From positions 62,001 through 126,000 of the forward strand of contig JAJFIX010000006.1 of assembly GCA_021774575.1 (NCBI GenBank): a DNA stretch of 64,000 bases, read 5' to 3'. The DNA comes from Alphaproteobacteria bacterium (GTDB lineage: Bacteria > Pseudomonadota > Alphaproteobacteria > UBA6615). The position numbers and the translations under genes were made by a program. Under the pieces are notes generated by a model. It was not told the origin of the DNA and did no database searches. It saw nothing but the letters and a program-made list of their open reading frames with translations. Below are positions 9,255 through 19,953 of the stretch, one piece after another (within the stretch, counting starts at the first letter, position 1; every line of letters begins with the position of its first letter).

Positions 9255-9934
9255 AAAATCTATACCGCTTCTATGGCCGGCGCCTGGGCCGCAAATTGCG
9301 GTCGGGGCGCCAGCGGCTGCTGGATGAGTTGTTGCCCGAAGTTGCGATTGAGCTTGAAACTGCGGCAACGCCAAACGCCCTGTTCGACTTTCAGCCCAAG
9401 GAGTTATGGCTCGAAATCGGATTTGGCGGCGGCGAACATATCGCGTGGCAAGCGGCTGCCAACCCTGAAATCGGCCTGATCGGAGCCGAGCCCTTTGTCA
9501 ACGGTGTCGCCTCGCTGCTCGGCCATATTGATCGGGAGAAAATTTCCAATATTCGTGTCTGGGCCGATGATGTACGCCCGCTTCTCGACGCTCTGCCCGA
9601 CGCGATTTTTACCCGGGTTTTTATTCTCCACCCCGATCCATGGCCAAAACGGCGACACGCCAACCGTCGTATCGTCAGTCAACCCGCACTGGACAGCCTT
9701 GCCCGCCTGATGACCGATAATGGATTGCTCCGAGTTGCGTCGGACGTGCCGTCATATGTTGACTGGACGCTGTTTCAACTCGGGCAGCGCCAGGACTTTG
9801 CTTGGACAGCGCGTTGCCCGGCCGACTGGCGTAATCCGCCCGCCGATTGGCCCGCAACCCGATATGAAACCAAAACCAGCAGCGAGGGCCGACCACCGAC
9901 CTATTTGCAATTCCGGCGGTACCCCCGAGACTGA
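9251..9934 (+). CDS. trmB: tRNA (guanine-N7-)-methyltransferase, unusual start
   Basis: A SAM-dependent enzyme methylating G46 of tRNA. The SAM motif is [12 protein letters not shown], and the signature [14 protein letters not shown] is present. The conserved N-terminal block [20 protein letters not shown] reads in frame from about 9266, but the frame upstream to the TGA at 9230 has no ATG, GTG or TTG. The first such codon is TTG 9296, inside the conserved block. I set the start at ATA 9251, which overlaps the metK stop; the true initiation codon is unknown. The end and function are sure. Confidence 0.85.
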   Translation: MENLYRFYGRRLGRKLRSGRQRLLDELLPEVAIELETAATPNALFDFQPKELWLEIGFGGGEHIAWQAAANPEIGLIGAEPFVNGVASLLGHIDREKISNIRVWADDVRPLLDALPDAIFTRVFILHPDPWPKRRHANRRIVSQPALDSLARLMTDNGLLRVASDVPSYVDWTLFQLGQRQDFAWTARCPADWRNPPADWPATRYETKTSSEGRPPTYLQFRRYPRD

Positions 9935-9959
9935 GCTTGCGCCGCACCCATAATGTTCT

Positions 9960-10040
9960 ATATATAGGCTCAATAATTCCCATAATTACCTGCTCGCAGG
10001 TAAAAATAAGGGGTGGCCCGCTGGGCCGCCTTTTTTGTTG
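9960..10040 (+). ncRNA. Possible rimP leader RNA (two hairpins, second terminator-like)
   Basis: Between trmB and rimP a TATATA-rich segment (9957-9966) is followed by a small hairpin, CCTGC/GCAGG at 9989-10000, and then by a strong GC stem with a T6 run (10012-10036). The layout resembles attenuator-like leaders reported upstream of rimP in other proteobacteria. It could equally be just the terminator of the lnt-metK-trmB transcript. No 5' end can be seen. Confidence 0.35.
10012..10036 (+). terminator. Rho-independent terminator between trmB and rimP
   Basis: The stem GGTGGCCC / GGGCCGCC (one G-U pair) with a 3-base loop runs into TTTTTT at 10031-10036. It closes the upstream metK-trmB transcription unit and may attenuate read-through into rimP-nusA-infB. 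Confidence 0.8.
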
Positions 10041-10048
10041 GGTGCCTT

Positions 10049-10088
10049 ATTTGTTGAGCAGTTTCGGGATTTGTTGAGCCGTTTTGGG
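10049..10088 (+). repeat. Two 20-bp direct repeats upstream of rimP
   Basis: Bases 10049-10068 and 10069-10088 are adjacent copies of a 20-bp unit beginning ATTTGTTGAGC, differing at two positions. They lie just after the terminator and about 60 bp before the rimP start. They may be a slippage duplication or a regulatory element in the operon leader. Confidence 0.8.
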
Positions 10089-10148
10089 CAAAATATTCGC
10101 CGCGGCTTATGGTCATTGCGACGTATTTTGATCCAATATCAGGGAAAA

Positions 10149-10655
10149 ATGAGCCTAATCAGCCAGTCCAAACAAACCGACCAAATATTTCAACTCATTG
10201 AGCCGGCGATGGCCGACAAGGGGCTGGAAGTGGTACGGGTCCGCATATTGGACGGCGACGACACTATTTTGGAAATTTTTCTCGACCGCGCCGATGACCG
10301 ACATATCGATGTAGATGATTGCGTCTCAGCCTCTCGGGCCATTTCCGCCCTGCTCGATATTGAAGACCCGATAGCCGGCCATTACGATCTTGAAGTGAGT
10401 TCGCCGGGAATTGACCGGCCTCTGACCCGGCCGAAAGATTTTGAACGATATGCAGGCTTTGAAGCACGCATCGAATTGGAAAAAGCAAAAGACGGGCAGC
10501 GGCGCTTCCGCGGATTGCTGAAAGGACTCGCCGAAGACGAAGTAATGCTGGAAGCCGACGGCAAAGATGTATTATTGCCTCTTGAGGCAATAGCGAAAGC
10601 CAAGCTCATTCTAACCGATGAGCTGATTAAAAACGCTAACAAGCAACACTCCTGA
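10149..10655 (+). CDS. rimP: Ribosome maturation factor RimP
   Basis: A 168-residue 30S assembly factor. The conserved block YDLEVSSPGIDRPLTRPKDF lies in the N-terminal domain and the C-terminal SH3-like domain follows (FRGLLKGLAEDEVMLE). ATG 10149 has a GGGA upstream; the frame is open to 10035 but that extension lies in the leader. It is the first gene of the rimP-nusA-ylxR-infB-rbfA-truB-rpsO-pnp run. Confidence 0.95.
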   Translation: MSLISQSKQTDQIFQLIEPAMADKGLEVVRVRILDGDDTILEIFLDRADDRHIDVDDCVSASRAISALLDIEDPIAGHYDLEVSSPGIDRPLTRPKDFERYAGFEARIELEKAKDGQRRFRGLLKGLAEDEVMLEADGKDVLLPLEAIAKAKLILTDELIKNANKQHS

Positions 10656-10674
10656 GACCAAGGAACGTAGGACG

Positions 10675-12372
10675 ATGGAAACAGCAACAGGTCCGAGCCG
10701 CGTTGAAATGCTCGCCGTCGCCGACGCTGTCGCGCGGGAAAAAGGCATTCAGCGCGAAGAAGTTTTGGAAGCCATGGAAGAGGCCATCCAAAAGGCGGGC
10801 CGCAGTAAATACGGGCCGGAACACGATATTCGGGTCAATATCGACCGCAAGACCGGCCATATTAATTTGATGCGTTTTCGCGAAGTGGTCGAGGAAATCG
10901 AGGACGAGCACACCCAGCTCACCCTGGACGAAGCACGTCGAGAAAAAGAAGATGCCAGCCTCGGTGAATTTCTGACCGACGAGCTGCCGCCAATTGATTT
11001 TGGTCGGATCGCTGCGCAGACTGCAAAACAAGTTATCGTCCAAAAAGTCCGCGATGCCGAACGCGAACGCCAATACGAGGAATTCAAGGATCGGGCCGGA
11101 GAAATCGTCAACGGTTTGGTCAAGCGCGTCGAATACGGCAATGTCACCGTCGATTTCGGGCGCGCCGAAGGCGTAATGCGTCGCGACGAGACAATCCCCA
11201 GAGAAAATTTCCGGACCGGCGATCGGGTGCGGACTTTTATCTACGATGTCCGTCGCGAAGCAAGAGGCCCACAGATTTTCTTATCACGCAATAAGCCGGA
11301 ATTTATGACCGGGCTATTTGCGCAGGAAGTCCCTGAAATTTATGACCATATTATTGAAATTCGGTCGGCCGCTCGCGACCCAGGCAGCCGCGCCAAAATC
11401 GCCGTAATTTCAAACGACGCCTCGATCGATCCTGTTGGCGCCTGCGTTGGCATGAGGGGCAGTCGCGTCCAAGCCGTTGTCGGTGAATTGCAGGGTGAAA
11501 AAATTGACATCATTCCCTGGTCGGAAGACCCCGCCACATTTGTCGTCAATGCGCTGGCCCCTGCGGAAGTGGCGAAAGTCGTGCTCGACGAGGACGCCCA
11601 TAAAATAGAAGTTGTTGTTCCGACCGACCAGCTGTCTCTTGCAATTGGGCGGCGCGGACAAAATGTACGCCTGGCGACCATTCTGACCGGGTGGGATATC
11701 GACATATTGACCGAAGAAGAAGAATCGGAGCGACGGCAAACTGAATTCGCAGAAAAAAGCGAATTGTTCATGAATACACTCGATGTTGAGGACATCATCG
11801 CTCACCTGCTGGTGACCGAAGGCTTCTCCTCAGTCGAAGAAGTCGCCTATGTCCCTGTCAGCGACCTAAACAGCATCGAAGGCTTTACCGAGGACCTTTC
11901 GGAAGAGCTGCAGACCCGCGCCCGGACCTGGCTTGAAAAACGCGACGCAGATCTTGATACCGAACGCCACAGCCTCGGTGTTGCCGACGAGCTGGCCGAG
12001 TTGAAAGTTCTGACGCCGGAATATTTGGTTCGCCTCGGCAAAGCCGGTATTCGCAGTCTGGATAATCTCGCCGACCTCATCGGCGATGAATTGCGTTTCC
12101 TGCTGATGGAGGAGGAAACCGAAACGAGCCTCGACGACCTCGCCAACTTGGAGGGCGCAGCCCTGGCCAAATTGCTTGGCCCGTCGCCCCTTGATGCCGA
12201 AGAAGCCGACGCCGTCATCATGGCCGCGCGCAAACATTGGTTCCCGGAGGAAGAAGCTAGCGAGGACACGACAGCAGATACCACCGATAGCAATACCGAA
12301 AGCAAAACTGAAACCGCAACGGAAACCGCCACCGCAGAACCCGGTGACGGCAGCGACTCCGAAGCCTCATAA
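10675..12372 (+). CDS. nusA: Transcription termination/antitermination factor NusA
   Basis: A 565-residue NusA. The N-terminal RNA-polymerase-binding domain is followed by S1 (near residues 135-200), KH1 and KH2 (SIDPVGACVGMRGSRVQAVV and LAIGRRGQNVRLA), then acidic helix-hairpin-helix repeats in the C-terminal 200 residues and a Thr/Glu-rich disordered tail. It modulates pausing, termination and antitermination. Spacing of 19 bp to rimP and 30 bp to ylxR is typical of this operon. Confidence 0.97.
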   Translation: METATGPSRVEMLAVADAVAREKGIQREEVLEAMEEAIQKAGRSKYGPEHDIRVNIDRKTGHINLMRFREVVEEIEDEHTQLTLDEARREKEDASLGEFLTDELPPIDFGRIAAQTAKQVIVQKVRDAERERQYEEFKDRAGEIVNGLVKRVEYGNVTVDFGRAEGVMRRDETIPRENFRTGDRVRTFIYDVRREARGPQIFLSRNKPEFMTGLFAQEVPEIYDHIIEIRSAARDPGSRAKIAVISNDASIDPVGACVGMRGSRVQAVVGELQGEKIDIIPWSEDPATFVVNALAPAEVAKVVLDEDAHKIEVVVPTDQLSLAIGRRGQNVRLATILTGWDIDILTEEEESERRQTEFAEKSELFMNTLDVEDIIAHLLVTEGFSSVEEVAYVPVSDLNSIEGFTEDLSEELQTRARTWLEKRDADLDTERHSLGVADELAELKVLTPEYLVRLGKAGIRSLDNLADLIGDELRFLLMEEETETSLDDLANLEGAALAKLLGPSPLDAEEADAVIMAARKHWFPEEEASEDTTADTTDSNTESKTETATETATAEPGDGSDSEAS

Positions 12373-12402
12373 TGGGCATTCGGAGCAAATACGGAACGCG
12401 AC

Positions 12403-13182
12403 ATGATGCTCGCCGAAACAAACCTCAACGCAGCGCAGTCATGCGCGGCCAAGCCCGGCGAGCCCGGGCAGGCGGCGCGCACGGATGCGCCCGAGGAATC
12501 GGCGCACAATCCTAGACCCAGCCGGCCTAAACCCAGCCAAACTGAAAAGTCGTTGCGAAAATGTGCGGTCAGTGGAGACAGCCTGCCAAAGTCACACCTG
12601 ATCCGGTTTGTTGCTGACCCCGAAGGTCTTCTCGTTCCCGATATCAAAGCAACACTCCCAGGCCGCGGTGTATGGGTCAGCGCAAAACGTACGCTACTTG
12701 AAGAGGCCGTCCGGCGTAATGTCTTCGCCCGTTCTCTCAAAACTAATGTCATCTTGCCCTCCGACCTCATCGAGACTGTCGAAGCATTGGTCGCCGCAAG
12801 GGCAATTAACCTGATTGGATTGGCCCGCAGGGCTGGCGTAACTGTCGCCGGTTTCGAAAAATGCCGCGCCTATCTTGACGGCTTGAAATCTAGCGATACG
12901 TCGCCGCCTATCGTTGCGATTGCCGCTTCAGACATCGCGCCCGGTTCAGCAGCAAAATTTTTTGGCTTCCTGGACCGGCTATCCCCCGCTATACCGGTCC
13001 ACCGTGTGGATTTGCTGACAGCGGAAGAGCTCGGACGCCCCTTTGATCGGGAACGTTTGGCTCAGCTAGTGATCCAACCGGGCGGACTTGTCGCCGGGTT
13101 GATCGATGAGACTAACAGGTTGGCTGCACTCCGCGACGGCGGGACGGCAACGACGCAATCGTTGGATGGTGGAAATGAGTGA
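12403..13182 (+). CDS. ylxR: YlxR-L7Ae RNA-binding protein
   Basis: A 259-residue protein with a DUF448/YlxR domain ([19 protein letters not shown] through [17 protein letters not shown]) and a C-terminal L7Ae-like segment ([19 protein letters not shown]). This fusion is usual in alphaproteobacteria between nusA and infB. It probably binds RNA or nucleoid; the exact role is not established. The N-terminal 45 residues are low-complexity. The stop overlaps the infB start (ATGAGTGA). Confidence 0.88.
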   Translation: MMLAETNLNAAQSCAAKPGEPGQAARTDAPEESAHNPRPSRPKPSQTEKSLRKCAVSGDSLPKSHLIRFVADPEGLLVPDIKATLPGRGVWVSAKRTLLEEAVRRNVFARSLKTNVILPSDLIETVEALVAARAINLIGLARRAGVTVAGFEKCRAYLDGLKSSDTSPPIVAIAASDIAPGSAAKFFGFLDRLSPAIPVHRVDLLTAEELGRPFDRERLAQLVIQPGGLVAGLIDETNRLAALRDGGTATTQSLDGGNE

Positions 13183-15829
13183 GACAAAAGAAACCGCTGA
13201 AAACGGCAAGAAAAAGCCGCTGAAGTTGGGTCAACCCGGCCGTTTGGAGCTGAACAAGACCGTTGAATCCGGTCAGGTGAAGCAGAGTTTCAGCCACGGG
13301 AGATCGAAAACGGTTGCCGTCGAGGTGAAGCGCAAGCGCACCTTCAAAGCCGGCGATAGCGGCGCGATGAAAGAGGTCAGCAAGGGCGAAGCCGCGCCTG
13401 CTCCTGTTGAGCCCCCTGTCGTTGAAGCACCGCCCGAGCCGGTCAAAGAGACCGGGCGGGCACAACCAACCACCCCTCAAAGAACTTTGACCAAAGGTGA
13501 GCGAGAGGCTCGTGAGCGCGTTGTCGCCGAGGCCGCCCTTGCGCGCGCCAACGAACCTAGCCCGGCGGTACCAGAAACAAGTGCCGGTGAGGCACAGCCG
13601 GAAGAGCTGGCGGCAGAGGCTGGCCCAAGCGCGGAAGAACTCGGCCTGAGCGCAGAAGAACTTGAGCGCCGCCAAATTGAAGAGATCGAACGCAAGCGCC
13701 AGACCGACGAGGCCGAACGACTTGAAGCGGAAGAGAAAAAACGCAAATTAGCCGAAGCAGAAGTCGCAAGCGCGGCTGCAGCCGAGGCCGAGCGAAATCG
13801 ACCGGTGCCGGTTCAGGGAGAAGAACCTGCAGCCACTGAAGGACGGTCTCGCGGTAAACCGGGTGCTGCCAAAGTGGCGCCGGCCAAAAGCGAAAGATCA
13901 CGAAGCCGCGGCGGGCAAAACAAACGACGGGGCGGCAAGCTAACTATCAGCCAGGCGCTCAGCGACGAAAGTGGCGAAAAACGGCATTCCGTGGCGTCTC
14001 TTCGCCGCCGCCAGCAGCGTGAGAAGCAGAAGGCGGAAGGCCAATTCAGTGCCGATGCTGAGCGAAAGATCATTCGCGAAGCTGTTATTCCCGAGACCAT
14101 CGCTGTTGGCGAATTTGCCAACCGAATTGCCGAGCGAGCAGCCGACGTCATCCGGACCCTGATGAAAATGGGCATCATGGCCAATGTTAATCAAATCATT
14201 GACCAAGATACCGCCGAGCTTGTTGCCGAGGAGTTGGGTCATAAGATCAAGCGTATCGCCGCTTCCGATGTCGAAATTGGTCTTGGCGGTGATGTCGATG
14301 CCGATGAAGGCCTTCAAGAATCCCGTGCCGCGGTTGTCACCGTTATGGGGCATGTTGATCACGGCAAAACGTCCCTGTTGGACGCCTTGCGTCAGACCGA
14401 CGTGGTGGCCGGCGAGGCAGGCGGCATCACCCAGCATATTGGTGCGTACCAAGTACAGCTCAAAGATGGCGGCAGGATTACCTTTCTCGATACACCGGGC
14501 CATGAGGCATTTACCTCGATGCGCCAGCGTGGGGCAGAGGTCACAGATATCGTCATTTTGGTCGTTGCGGCCGATGATGGCGTCCGACCGCAGACGATTG
14601 AGGCGATAAATCACGCCAAAGCAGCAGGTGTGCCGTTGATCGTCGCTATCAATAAAATCGACAAAGAAGGCGCTGACCCAACCCGCGTTAAAACCGAACT
14701 TCTGAGCTACGAAATAGTTGCCGAGGATCTTGGCGGCGACACACAATGTATTGAAGTGTCAGCGACGCAAAAAACCGGCTTAGAATCGTTGGAAGAAGCC
14801 ATTCTTTTGCAGGCTGAAATTCTTGAGCTGCAGGCAAACCCCAACCGCCAAGCTTTTGGTGCCGTTGTCGAGGCTCAGCTCGAGCGAGGCCGGGGCCCAG
14901 TTGCTACCGTTTTGGTTCAGCGCGGCACACTGCGTATAGGTGACATATTTGTCGCCGGCGGCGAATGGGGCCGGGTTCGCGCTTTAATCGACGATCACGG
15001 CAAAAATGTCGAGGCAGCCGGGCCGTCGGTACCAATTGAAGTCTTGGGGCTAAATGGCACGCCGCTCGCCGGTCAGGATTTTGCCGTGGTCGATGACGAG
15101 GCCCGCGCCCGCGAAATCGTCGAATATCGTCAAGGGGTTGTCCGCGACAAACGCGCCGTAGCCAGTGCACGCGGTAGCCTAGAGCAAATGTTCGACCGTA
15201 TTGCCGCCGGTGAAGCCGCCGAAGTACCATTGGTTATCAAAGGCGACGTGCAGGGCTCGGTTGAGGCAATTATCGGTGCTTTTGATAAAATGGCGACCGA
15301 CGAGGTCAAGGTTCGAGTCCTCCATTCGGCGGTCGGTGGAATCACCGAATCCGACATATCCCTCGCCACAGCGTCGGCCGGAATTATCATTGGCTTCAAC
15401 GTCCGCGCCAATGCGCAGGCCCGCGACCAAGCCAAGCGCGACGGAACAGATATTCGATATTACTCGGTGATTTACGATGCCATCGACGATGTAAAAGCGT
15501 TGATGGAAGGTGAACTGGCACCGGACGTTCGCGAAAACCGTCTGGGATCGGCGGAAATTCGTGAGGTCTTTTCAGTATCCAAGCTTGGCAAAGTCGCCGG
15601 CTGTATGGTTATTGACGGTCTGGTTCGGCGTGGCGCCAAGGTACGCCTGCTGCGCGATAATATCGTCATCCATGAAGGCGATCTCGCCACTTTGCGCCGC
15701 TTCAAAGACGATGTCCGTGAGGTGCGTGATTCCTATGAGTGCGGCATGTCCTTCGAGCGTTATGATAATATCCGAATTGGCGATGTTATCGAATGCTACG
15801 AAGAAGAAGAAATTGCACGCAAGCTGTAG
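13175..15829 (+). CDS. infB: Translation initiation factor IF-2
   Basis: The 884-residue GTPase that places initiator tRNA on the 30S subunit. After an alphaproteobacteria-specific N-terminus ([19 protein letters not shown]) and a long Glu/Ala/Lys-rich region comes the G domain, with [13 protein letters not shown] (G1), DTPGHE (G3) and NKID (G4), then domains II-IV. ATG 13175 has GGTGGA upstream and overlaps the ylxR stop, so the frame open to 13106 is not used. Confidence 0.97.
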   Translation: MSETKETAENGKKKPLKLGQPGRLELNKTVESGQVKQSFSHGRSKTVAVEVKRKRTFKAGDSGAMKEVSKGEAAPAPVEPPVVEAPPEPVKETGRAQPTTPQRTLTKGEREARERVVAEAALARANEPSPAVPETSAGEAQPEELAAEAGPSAEELGLSAEELERRQIEEIERKRQTDEAERLEAEEKKRKLAEAEVASAAAAEAERNRPVPVQGEEPAATEGRSRGKPGAAKVAPAKSERSRSRGGQNKRRGGKLTISQALSDESGEKRHSVASLRRRQQREKQKAEGQFSADAERKIIREAVIPETIAVGEFANRIAERAADVIRTLMKMGIMANVNQIIDQDTAELVAEELGHKIKRIAASDVEIGLGGDVDADEGLQESRAAVVTVMGHVDHGKTSLLDALRQTDVVAGEAGGITQHIGAYQVQLKDGGRITFLDTPGHEAFTSMRQRGAEVTDIVILVVAADDGVRPQTIEAINHAKAAGVPLIVAINKIDKEGADPTRVKTELLSYEIVAEDLGGDTQCIEVSATQKTGLESLEEAILLQAEILELQANPNRQAFGAVVEAQLERGRGPVATVLVQRGTLRIGDIFVAGGEWGRVRALIDDHGKNVEAAGPSVPIEVLGLNGTPLAGQDFAVVDDEARAREIVEYRQGVVRDKRAVASARGSLEQMFDRIAAGEAAEVPLVIKGDVQGSVEAIIGAFDKMATDEVKVRVLHSAVGGITESDISLATASAGIIIGFNVRANAQARDQAKRDGTDIRYYSVIYDAIDDVKALMEGELAPDVRENRLGSAEIREVFSVSKLGKVAGCMVIDGLVRRGAKVRLLRDNIVIHEGDLATLRRFKDDVREVRDSYECGMSFERYDNIRIGDVIECYEEEEIARKL

Positions 15830-15842
15830 GTAACACTGAACC

Positions 15843-16247
15843 ATGGCCACTCGAAGAACTGCATCACCCGCTTCCCAGCGCCAGCTCAGGGTCGGCGAAG
15901 AACTGCGCCATATTGTCGCCGAAATATTCCTGGCTGACCGTCTTCATGATCCCGACCTCGCAGGAAAATCGTTCACCGTGACCGAGGTTCGGGTCAGTCC
16001 CGATTTGCGCAACGCAACTGTTTTCACCCTGCCGCTCAGCGGCGAGGAAGCTGGGTCGCAGGCGGACAAAACGATCTTCGAGGCGCTTAATCGGGCCGCA
16101 CCCCATATCACGGCATTAGCGGCCAACCAATTGCGCGCCCGGCGCGCACCACGACTGACATTTGAACGTGACGGATCTTTTGACCAAGCGCAATCGATCG
16201 ACGCCCTGCTTCGCCGACCCAACGTCGCCCGGGATTTATCAGAATGA
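15843..16247 (+). CDS. rbfA: 30S ribosome-binding factor RbfA
   Basis: A 134-residue cold-adaptation and 30S maturation factor. The start region SQRQLRVGEELRHIVAEIF and the VTEVRVSPDLRNATVF strand are the RbfA core. It lies 13 bp after infB and 45 bp before truB. Confidence 0.95.
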   Translation: MATRRTASPASQRQLRVGEELRHIVAEIFLADRLHDPDLAGKSFTVTEVRVSPDLRNATVFTLPLSGEEAGSQADKTIFEALNRAAPHITALAANQLRARRAPRLTFERDGSFDQAQSIDALLRRPNVARDLSE

Positions 16248-16292
16248 GGCGAGCTGCGCGGCGGTTCATCTCTATCGAAACGAACCAGTAAT

Positions 16293-17255
16293 ATGGGGCG
16301 GCGGCGGCGAGGGGGCATTCCCATTCATGGGTGGTTGAACGTCGACAAACCGGTTGGCATGAGTTCGGCCGCTTGTGTTGCAGCGGTGCGCAAAGCAACA
16401 AACGCCAATAAAGTAGGTCATGCGGGAACACTCGACCCACTGGCGTCCGGCGTTTTACCCATTGCTTTCGGTGAGGCCACAAAAACCGTTTCTATTTTGC
16501 AAGATGGGCGCAAGCGATACCGTTTCACCGCACGATGGGGCGAACGGCGAGCCACCGACGATGCGGAGGGCGAAATCGTTGCGACATCTGATCACCGCCC
16601 GAACGTGGCGGCGATAAAATCGGTTTTGCCGGAATTTACCGGCAGGATTAGTCAAATCCCACCGGCCTATTCGGCGATTAAAGTCAATGGTGACAGGGCC
16701 TATGCGCTCGCCCGGAGCGGAGAAACCGTTACCCTCAACCCGCGTCAGGTCGATATTTACGAATTGCGCTATCTCGACGAGGTTGAACTTCCAGAGGCGG
16801 CTGATATAGCGGATTATGGTGTGTTTGAAGTGACTTCCGGCAAGGGCATGTATGTGCGGTCATTGGCTAGGGATTTGGCGCAAAAACTAGGGACCGAGGG
16901 ACATCTCGCGCGATTGGTACGCGAGGCCGTCGGTCCATTCGAATTGACGAGGGCGATTTCACTAGAAATTATCGAACAACTCGGCCATAGTGCCGCCGAT
17001 TTTGACGAAATTCTTCCGATTACGACCGCGCTGGCCGACATCCCGGCGCTGGCCCTATCGGCAGACGAGGCGTCCCGCCTCAGAAACGGGCAGGCAGTGC
17101 CTATCATGCGCCCCGCCGACCGCGACATTTTGGACGAAGTGGAAGAGGATGATCCGATTCTCGCCATTGAAGCCAACGGCAAACTTGAAAAGCCGGTTGC
17201 ATTGGTCAAGGCGCAAGGAATTCAGATACTGCCGGTTCGCGTTTTCAACATATAA
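16293..17255 (+). CDS. truB: tRNA pseudouridine(55) synthase
   Basis: A 320-residue TruB forming psi55 in the T-loop of tRNAs. The catalytic aspartate is D48 in [16 protein letters not shown], and [12 protein letters not shown] opens the domain. The C-terminal PUA-like region contains an acidic insert ([10 protein letters not shown]). Start ATG 16293 is followed by an Arg-rich stretch (MGRRRRGG). Confidence 0.96.
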   Translation: MGRRRRGGIPIHGWLNVDKPVGMSSAACVAAVRKATNANKVGHAGTLDPLASGVLPIAFGEATKTVSILQDGRKRYRFTARWGERRATDDAEGEIVATSDHRPNVAAIKSVLPEFTGRISQIPPAYSAIKVNGDRAYALARSGETVTLNPRQVDIYELRYLDEVELPEAADIADYGVFEVTSGKGMYVRSLARDLAQKLGTEGHLARLVREAVGPFELTRAISLEIIEQLGHSAADFDEILPITTALADIPALALSADEASRLRNGQAVPIMRPADRDILDEVEEDDPILAIEANGKLEKPVALVKAQGIQILPVRVFNI

Positions 17256-17272
17256 GTATTAGGAGTACCCCG

Positions 17273-17542
17273 ATGTCGATTACGAACGAGCGCAAGCAGG
17301 AATTGATCAAAGAGTATCAGGCTAAAGACGGCGACACTGGGTCGCCCGAAGTTCAGATCGCGATTATTTCCGAGCGCATCAAGAACCTCACCGAGCATTT
17401 TCAGACCCACAAAAAAGACCATCACTCGCGTCGTGGTCTGCTGATGTTGGTTGGCCAAAGGCGCCGGCTATTGGATTATCTGCGGCGCAAAAGTGAAGAT
17501 CGCTACCAGAGCACCATCGCCAGCCTCGGTATCCGTCGCTAG
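17273..17542 (+). CDS. rpsO: 30S ribosomal protein S15
   Basis: An 89-residue S15, the standard length, with the complete signature ([20 protein letters not shown] and [20 protein letters not shown]). It has a clear AGGAG ribosome-binding site 12 bp ahead. It is a primary 16S rRNA binder in 30S assembly and pairs with pnp as in most proteobacteria. Confidence 0.98.
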   Translation: MSITNERKQELIKEYQAKDGDTGSPEVQIAIISERIKNLTEHFQTHKKDHHSRRGLLMLVGQRRRLLDYLRRKSEDRYQSTIASLGIRR

Positions 17543-17730
17543 GCTCGGCGCGGAAACCGGGCCCTAAATACGCCCCTATATCGCGCCAGTTTACGATCGC
17601 GCTGGATGCGGCGCGATCGGCTCAAATACAACGTGCATAGACGTACGAAGGGGGACTGCAATTGGGCGGCCCCGAACGTTTGTCCCGGCATTGGGCCGGG
17701 TCGAACCTGAACGCAAATTGGAATATATGA
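17543..17730 (+). promoter_or_regulatory. rpsO-pnp spacer with hairpin
   Basis: This 188-bp gap contains GC-rich inverted repeats, the clearest being CCCGGC/GCCGGG at 17684-17700, 31 bp upstream of the pnp start. In enterobacteria the pnp leader is an RNase III and PNPase autoregulation site. The position here is analogous, but the sequence is not shown to be homologous. No gene is seen in it. Confidence 0.4.
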
Positions 17731-19884
17731 ATGTTTAATATCGTTAAAAAAGAGATTGAATGGGGTGGCCGTACCCTGACCCTGGAAACCGGGCGTATTG
17801 CCCGCCAGGCCGACGGCGCTGTCCTGGCCACCTACGGTGAGACCGTCGTTCTCTGTACCGCAGTTGCGCAGAGAACACCGAAGCCGGGCATTGATTTTTT
17901 CCCGCTGACCGTGAATTACCAAGAAAAAACTTTTGCCGCCGGTAAAATTCCGGGTGGCTTTTTTAAACGCGAAGGCCGACCTGCAGAAAAAGAAGTTCTG
18001 ACGTCGCGCCTCATTGATCGGCCGATCCGACCGCTTTTCCACAAAAACTTCCGCAACGAAACCCAAGTTATTTGTACGGTCATCAGTCACGACCTGGAAA
18101 ATGACCCCGACATCGTCGCCATGGTCGGCGCCTCCGCCGCACTGACCTTGTCCGGCATTCCATTCCTCGGCCCCATTGGTGGCGCGCGGGTCGGATATAA
18201 AGCCGGTGAATATGTCTTGAACCCGACGACATTTGATCTGGAAGAGACAGAGCTTGATCTCGTCATGGCCGGTACGCAAGAAGGCGTGCTGATGGTCGAA
18301 TCTGAAGCCCAGGAGCTTTCTGAAGAAGTCATGCTTGGCGCGGTCAAATTCGGTCACGAGCAAATGCAGGCCGTGATCAACCTGATCATCGACATGGCCG
18401 AAGAAGCTGCGAAAGAGCCGTGGAATATTCCCGAGACTCCGCAGGAAGTCATCGACCTGAACGAAAAAGTTGCCAAAATTGGCGAGGCGGATTTCCGTGA
18501 CGCCTATAAGGAAACAGTAAAGCAGGTTCGGGTCGAAAAACTCAGCGCGGCCAAAGAGGCTGTGCTGTCACAGCTTTCGGACGACGAGACAGCGATAGCC
18601 GGTGGCGCAATGAAGTCGCTGGAAAAGGATATTGTCCGCAAAGACATCCTGAAAACCGGCCAGCGCATTGACGGTCGTGATACCAAAACCGTGCGCCCAA
18701 TTGATGCGCAGGTTTCGATCCTGCCGCGCAGTCATGGTTCGGCCCTGTTTACCCGAGGTGAAACCCAGGCAATGGTCGTCACTACCTTGGGCACCGGCCA
18801 GGACGAGCAGATCATCGACGCCTTGGAAGGCGATTATCGCGAGCATTTTTTGCTCCATTATAACTTTCCCCCCTATTCGGTTGGCGAGGCCAGTTTCCTT
18901 CGCTCGCCGGGCCGTCGGGAAATCGGCCATGGCAAGCTCGCTTGGCGCGCTATCCGGCCGCTGCTGCCGTCGAAAGAAGATTTCCCTTATACGATCCGCA
19001 TCGTCTCGGAGATCACGGAATCCAATGGCTCGTCTTCGATGGCCACGGTCTGTGGCACCAGCTTGGCGATGATGGATGCTGCCGTGCCACTGAAACGGCC
19101 GGTCGCGGGTATTGCGATGGGCTTGATCAAAGAGGGCGACGATTTTGCCGTGCTCTCGGATATTCTTGGTGATGAGGATCATCTGGGCGACATGGACTTT
19201 AAGGTCGCCGGCACGGATGAGGGCGTTACCTCATTGCAGATGGATATCAAAATCACCTCGATCACGCCGGAAATCATGGAGATCGCGCTTGCGCAGGCCA
19301 AAGACGGCCGAATCCATATCCTGGGCGAAATGGCAAAGGCACTGACCGAGGGCCGCGACGAGGTTAGCGCCCACGCACCGCGCATCACCACCATGTCGGT
19401 TCCCAAGGATAAAATCCGTGAGGTCATTGGAACCGGTGGCAAGGTCATCCGCGAAATCTGCGAGGAAACTGGTTGTAAAATCGATATCGATGACGAAGGC
19501 ACAATTAAGATATCCTCGATCGACCTTGAGGCAACCGAAAAAGCCATGGACTGGATCAAGGGCATTGTTGCCGAGCCGGAACTCGGTGTCATTTATAACG
19601 GGAAGGTCGTCAAATGCGTCGATTTCGGCGCGTTTGTGAACTTCCTTGGCGCCAAGGACGGTCTTGTTCACATCTCCCAGATCAAGCCTGATCGTGTCGA
19701 AAAAGTCAGCGACGAGATCAGCGAAGGCGACGCGGTCAAAGTCAAAGTCATTGGCTTTGACGACCGCGGCAAGGTCAAACTATCGATGAAAGTCGTCAAC
19801 CAAGAAACCGGTGAAGATCTCGAGCCAGATCAAGACCTCTCGGGTTCCTCGGGTGGCGGAGGCGGTGGTCGCCGCCGGGGCTAA
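17731..19884 (+). CDS. pnp: Polyribonucleotide nucleotidyltransferase (PNPase)
   Basis: A 717-residue phosphorolytic 3'-5' exoribonuclease of the degradosome. There are two RNase PH-like cores (first with [12 protein letters not shown] and [12 protein letters not shown], second with [14 protein letters not shown] and [14 protein letters not shown]), then a KH domain ([17 protein letters not shown]) and an S1 domain ([18 protein letters not shown]). The C-terminal end is a short Gly/Arg tail ([10 protein letters not shown]). It is followed by a strong terminator. Confidence 0.97.
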   Translation: MFNIVKKEIEWGGRTLTLETGRIARQADGAVLATYGETVVLCTAVAQRTPKPGIDFFPLTVNYQEKTFAAGKIPGGFFKREGRPAEKEVLTSRLIDRPIRPLFHKNFRNETQVICTVISHDLENDPDIVAMVGASAALTLSGIPFLGPIGGARVGYKAGEYVLNPTTFDLEETELDLVMAGTQEGVLMVESEAQELSEEVMLGAVKFGHEQMQAVINLIIDMAEEAAKEPWNIPETPQEVIDLNEKVAKIGEADFRDAYKETVKQVRVEKLSAAKEAVLSQLSDDETAIAGGAMKSLEKDIVRKDILKTGQRIDGRDTKTVRPIDAQVSILPRSHGSALFTRGETQAMVVTTLGTGQDEQIIDALEGDYREHFLLHYNFPPYSVGEASFLRSPGRREIGHGKLAWRAIRPLLPSKEDFPYTIRIVSEITESNGSSSMATVCGTSLAMMDAAVPLKRPVAGIAMGLIKEGDDFAVLSDILGDEDHLGDMDFKVAGTDEGVTSLQMDIKITSITPEIMEIALAQAKDGRIHILGEMAKALTEGRDEVSAHAPRITTMSVPKDKIREVIGTGGKVIREICEETGCKIDIDDEGTIKISSIDLEATEKAMDWIKGIVAEPELGVIYNGKVVKCVDFGAFVNFLGAKDGLVHISQIKPDRVEKVSDEISEGDAVKVKVIGFDDRGKVKLSMKVVNQETGEDLEPDQDLSGSSGGGGGGRRRG

Positions 19885-19900
19885 TTAGAAACACAGCGAA

Positions 19901-19925
19901 AGGCCCGCCGGTTGGCGGGCCTTTT
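19901..19925 (+). terminator. Terminator after pnp
   Basis: A perfect 9-bp stem AGGCCCGCC / GGCGGGCCT with a GGTT-type loop and a short T run (TTTTA). It ends the rimP-to-pnp operon, 16 bp after the pnp stop. Confidence 0.9.
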
Positions 19926-19953
19926 ATTTGATCACGTAGGAGCAAGCCCGACT

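Noticed and set aside
11847-12770. 307-codon minus-strand open frame over nusA/ylxR
   Set aside because: Ser/Arg-rich antisense frame against two clear genes.
13940-14746. 268-codon minus-strand open frame over infB
   Set aside because: Antisense to the IF-2 G domain; no family visible.
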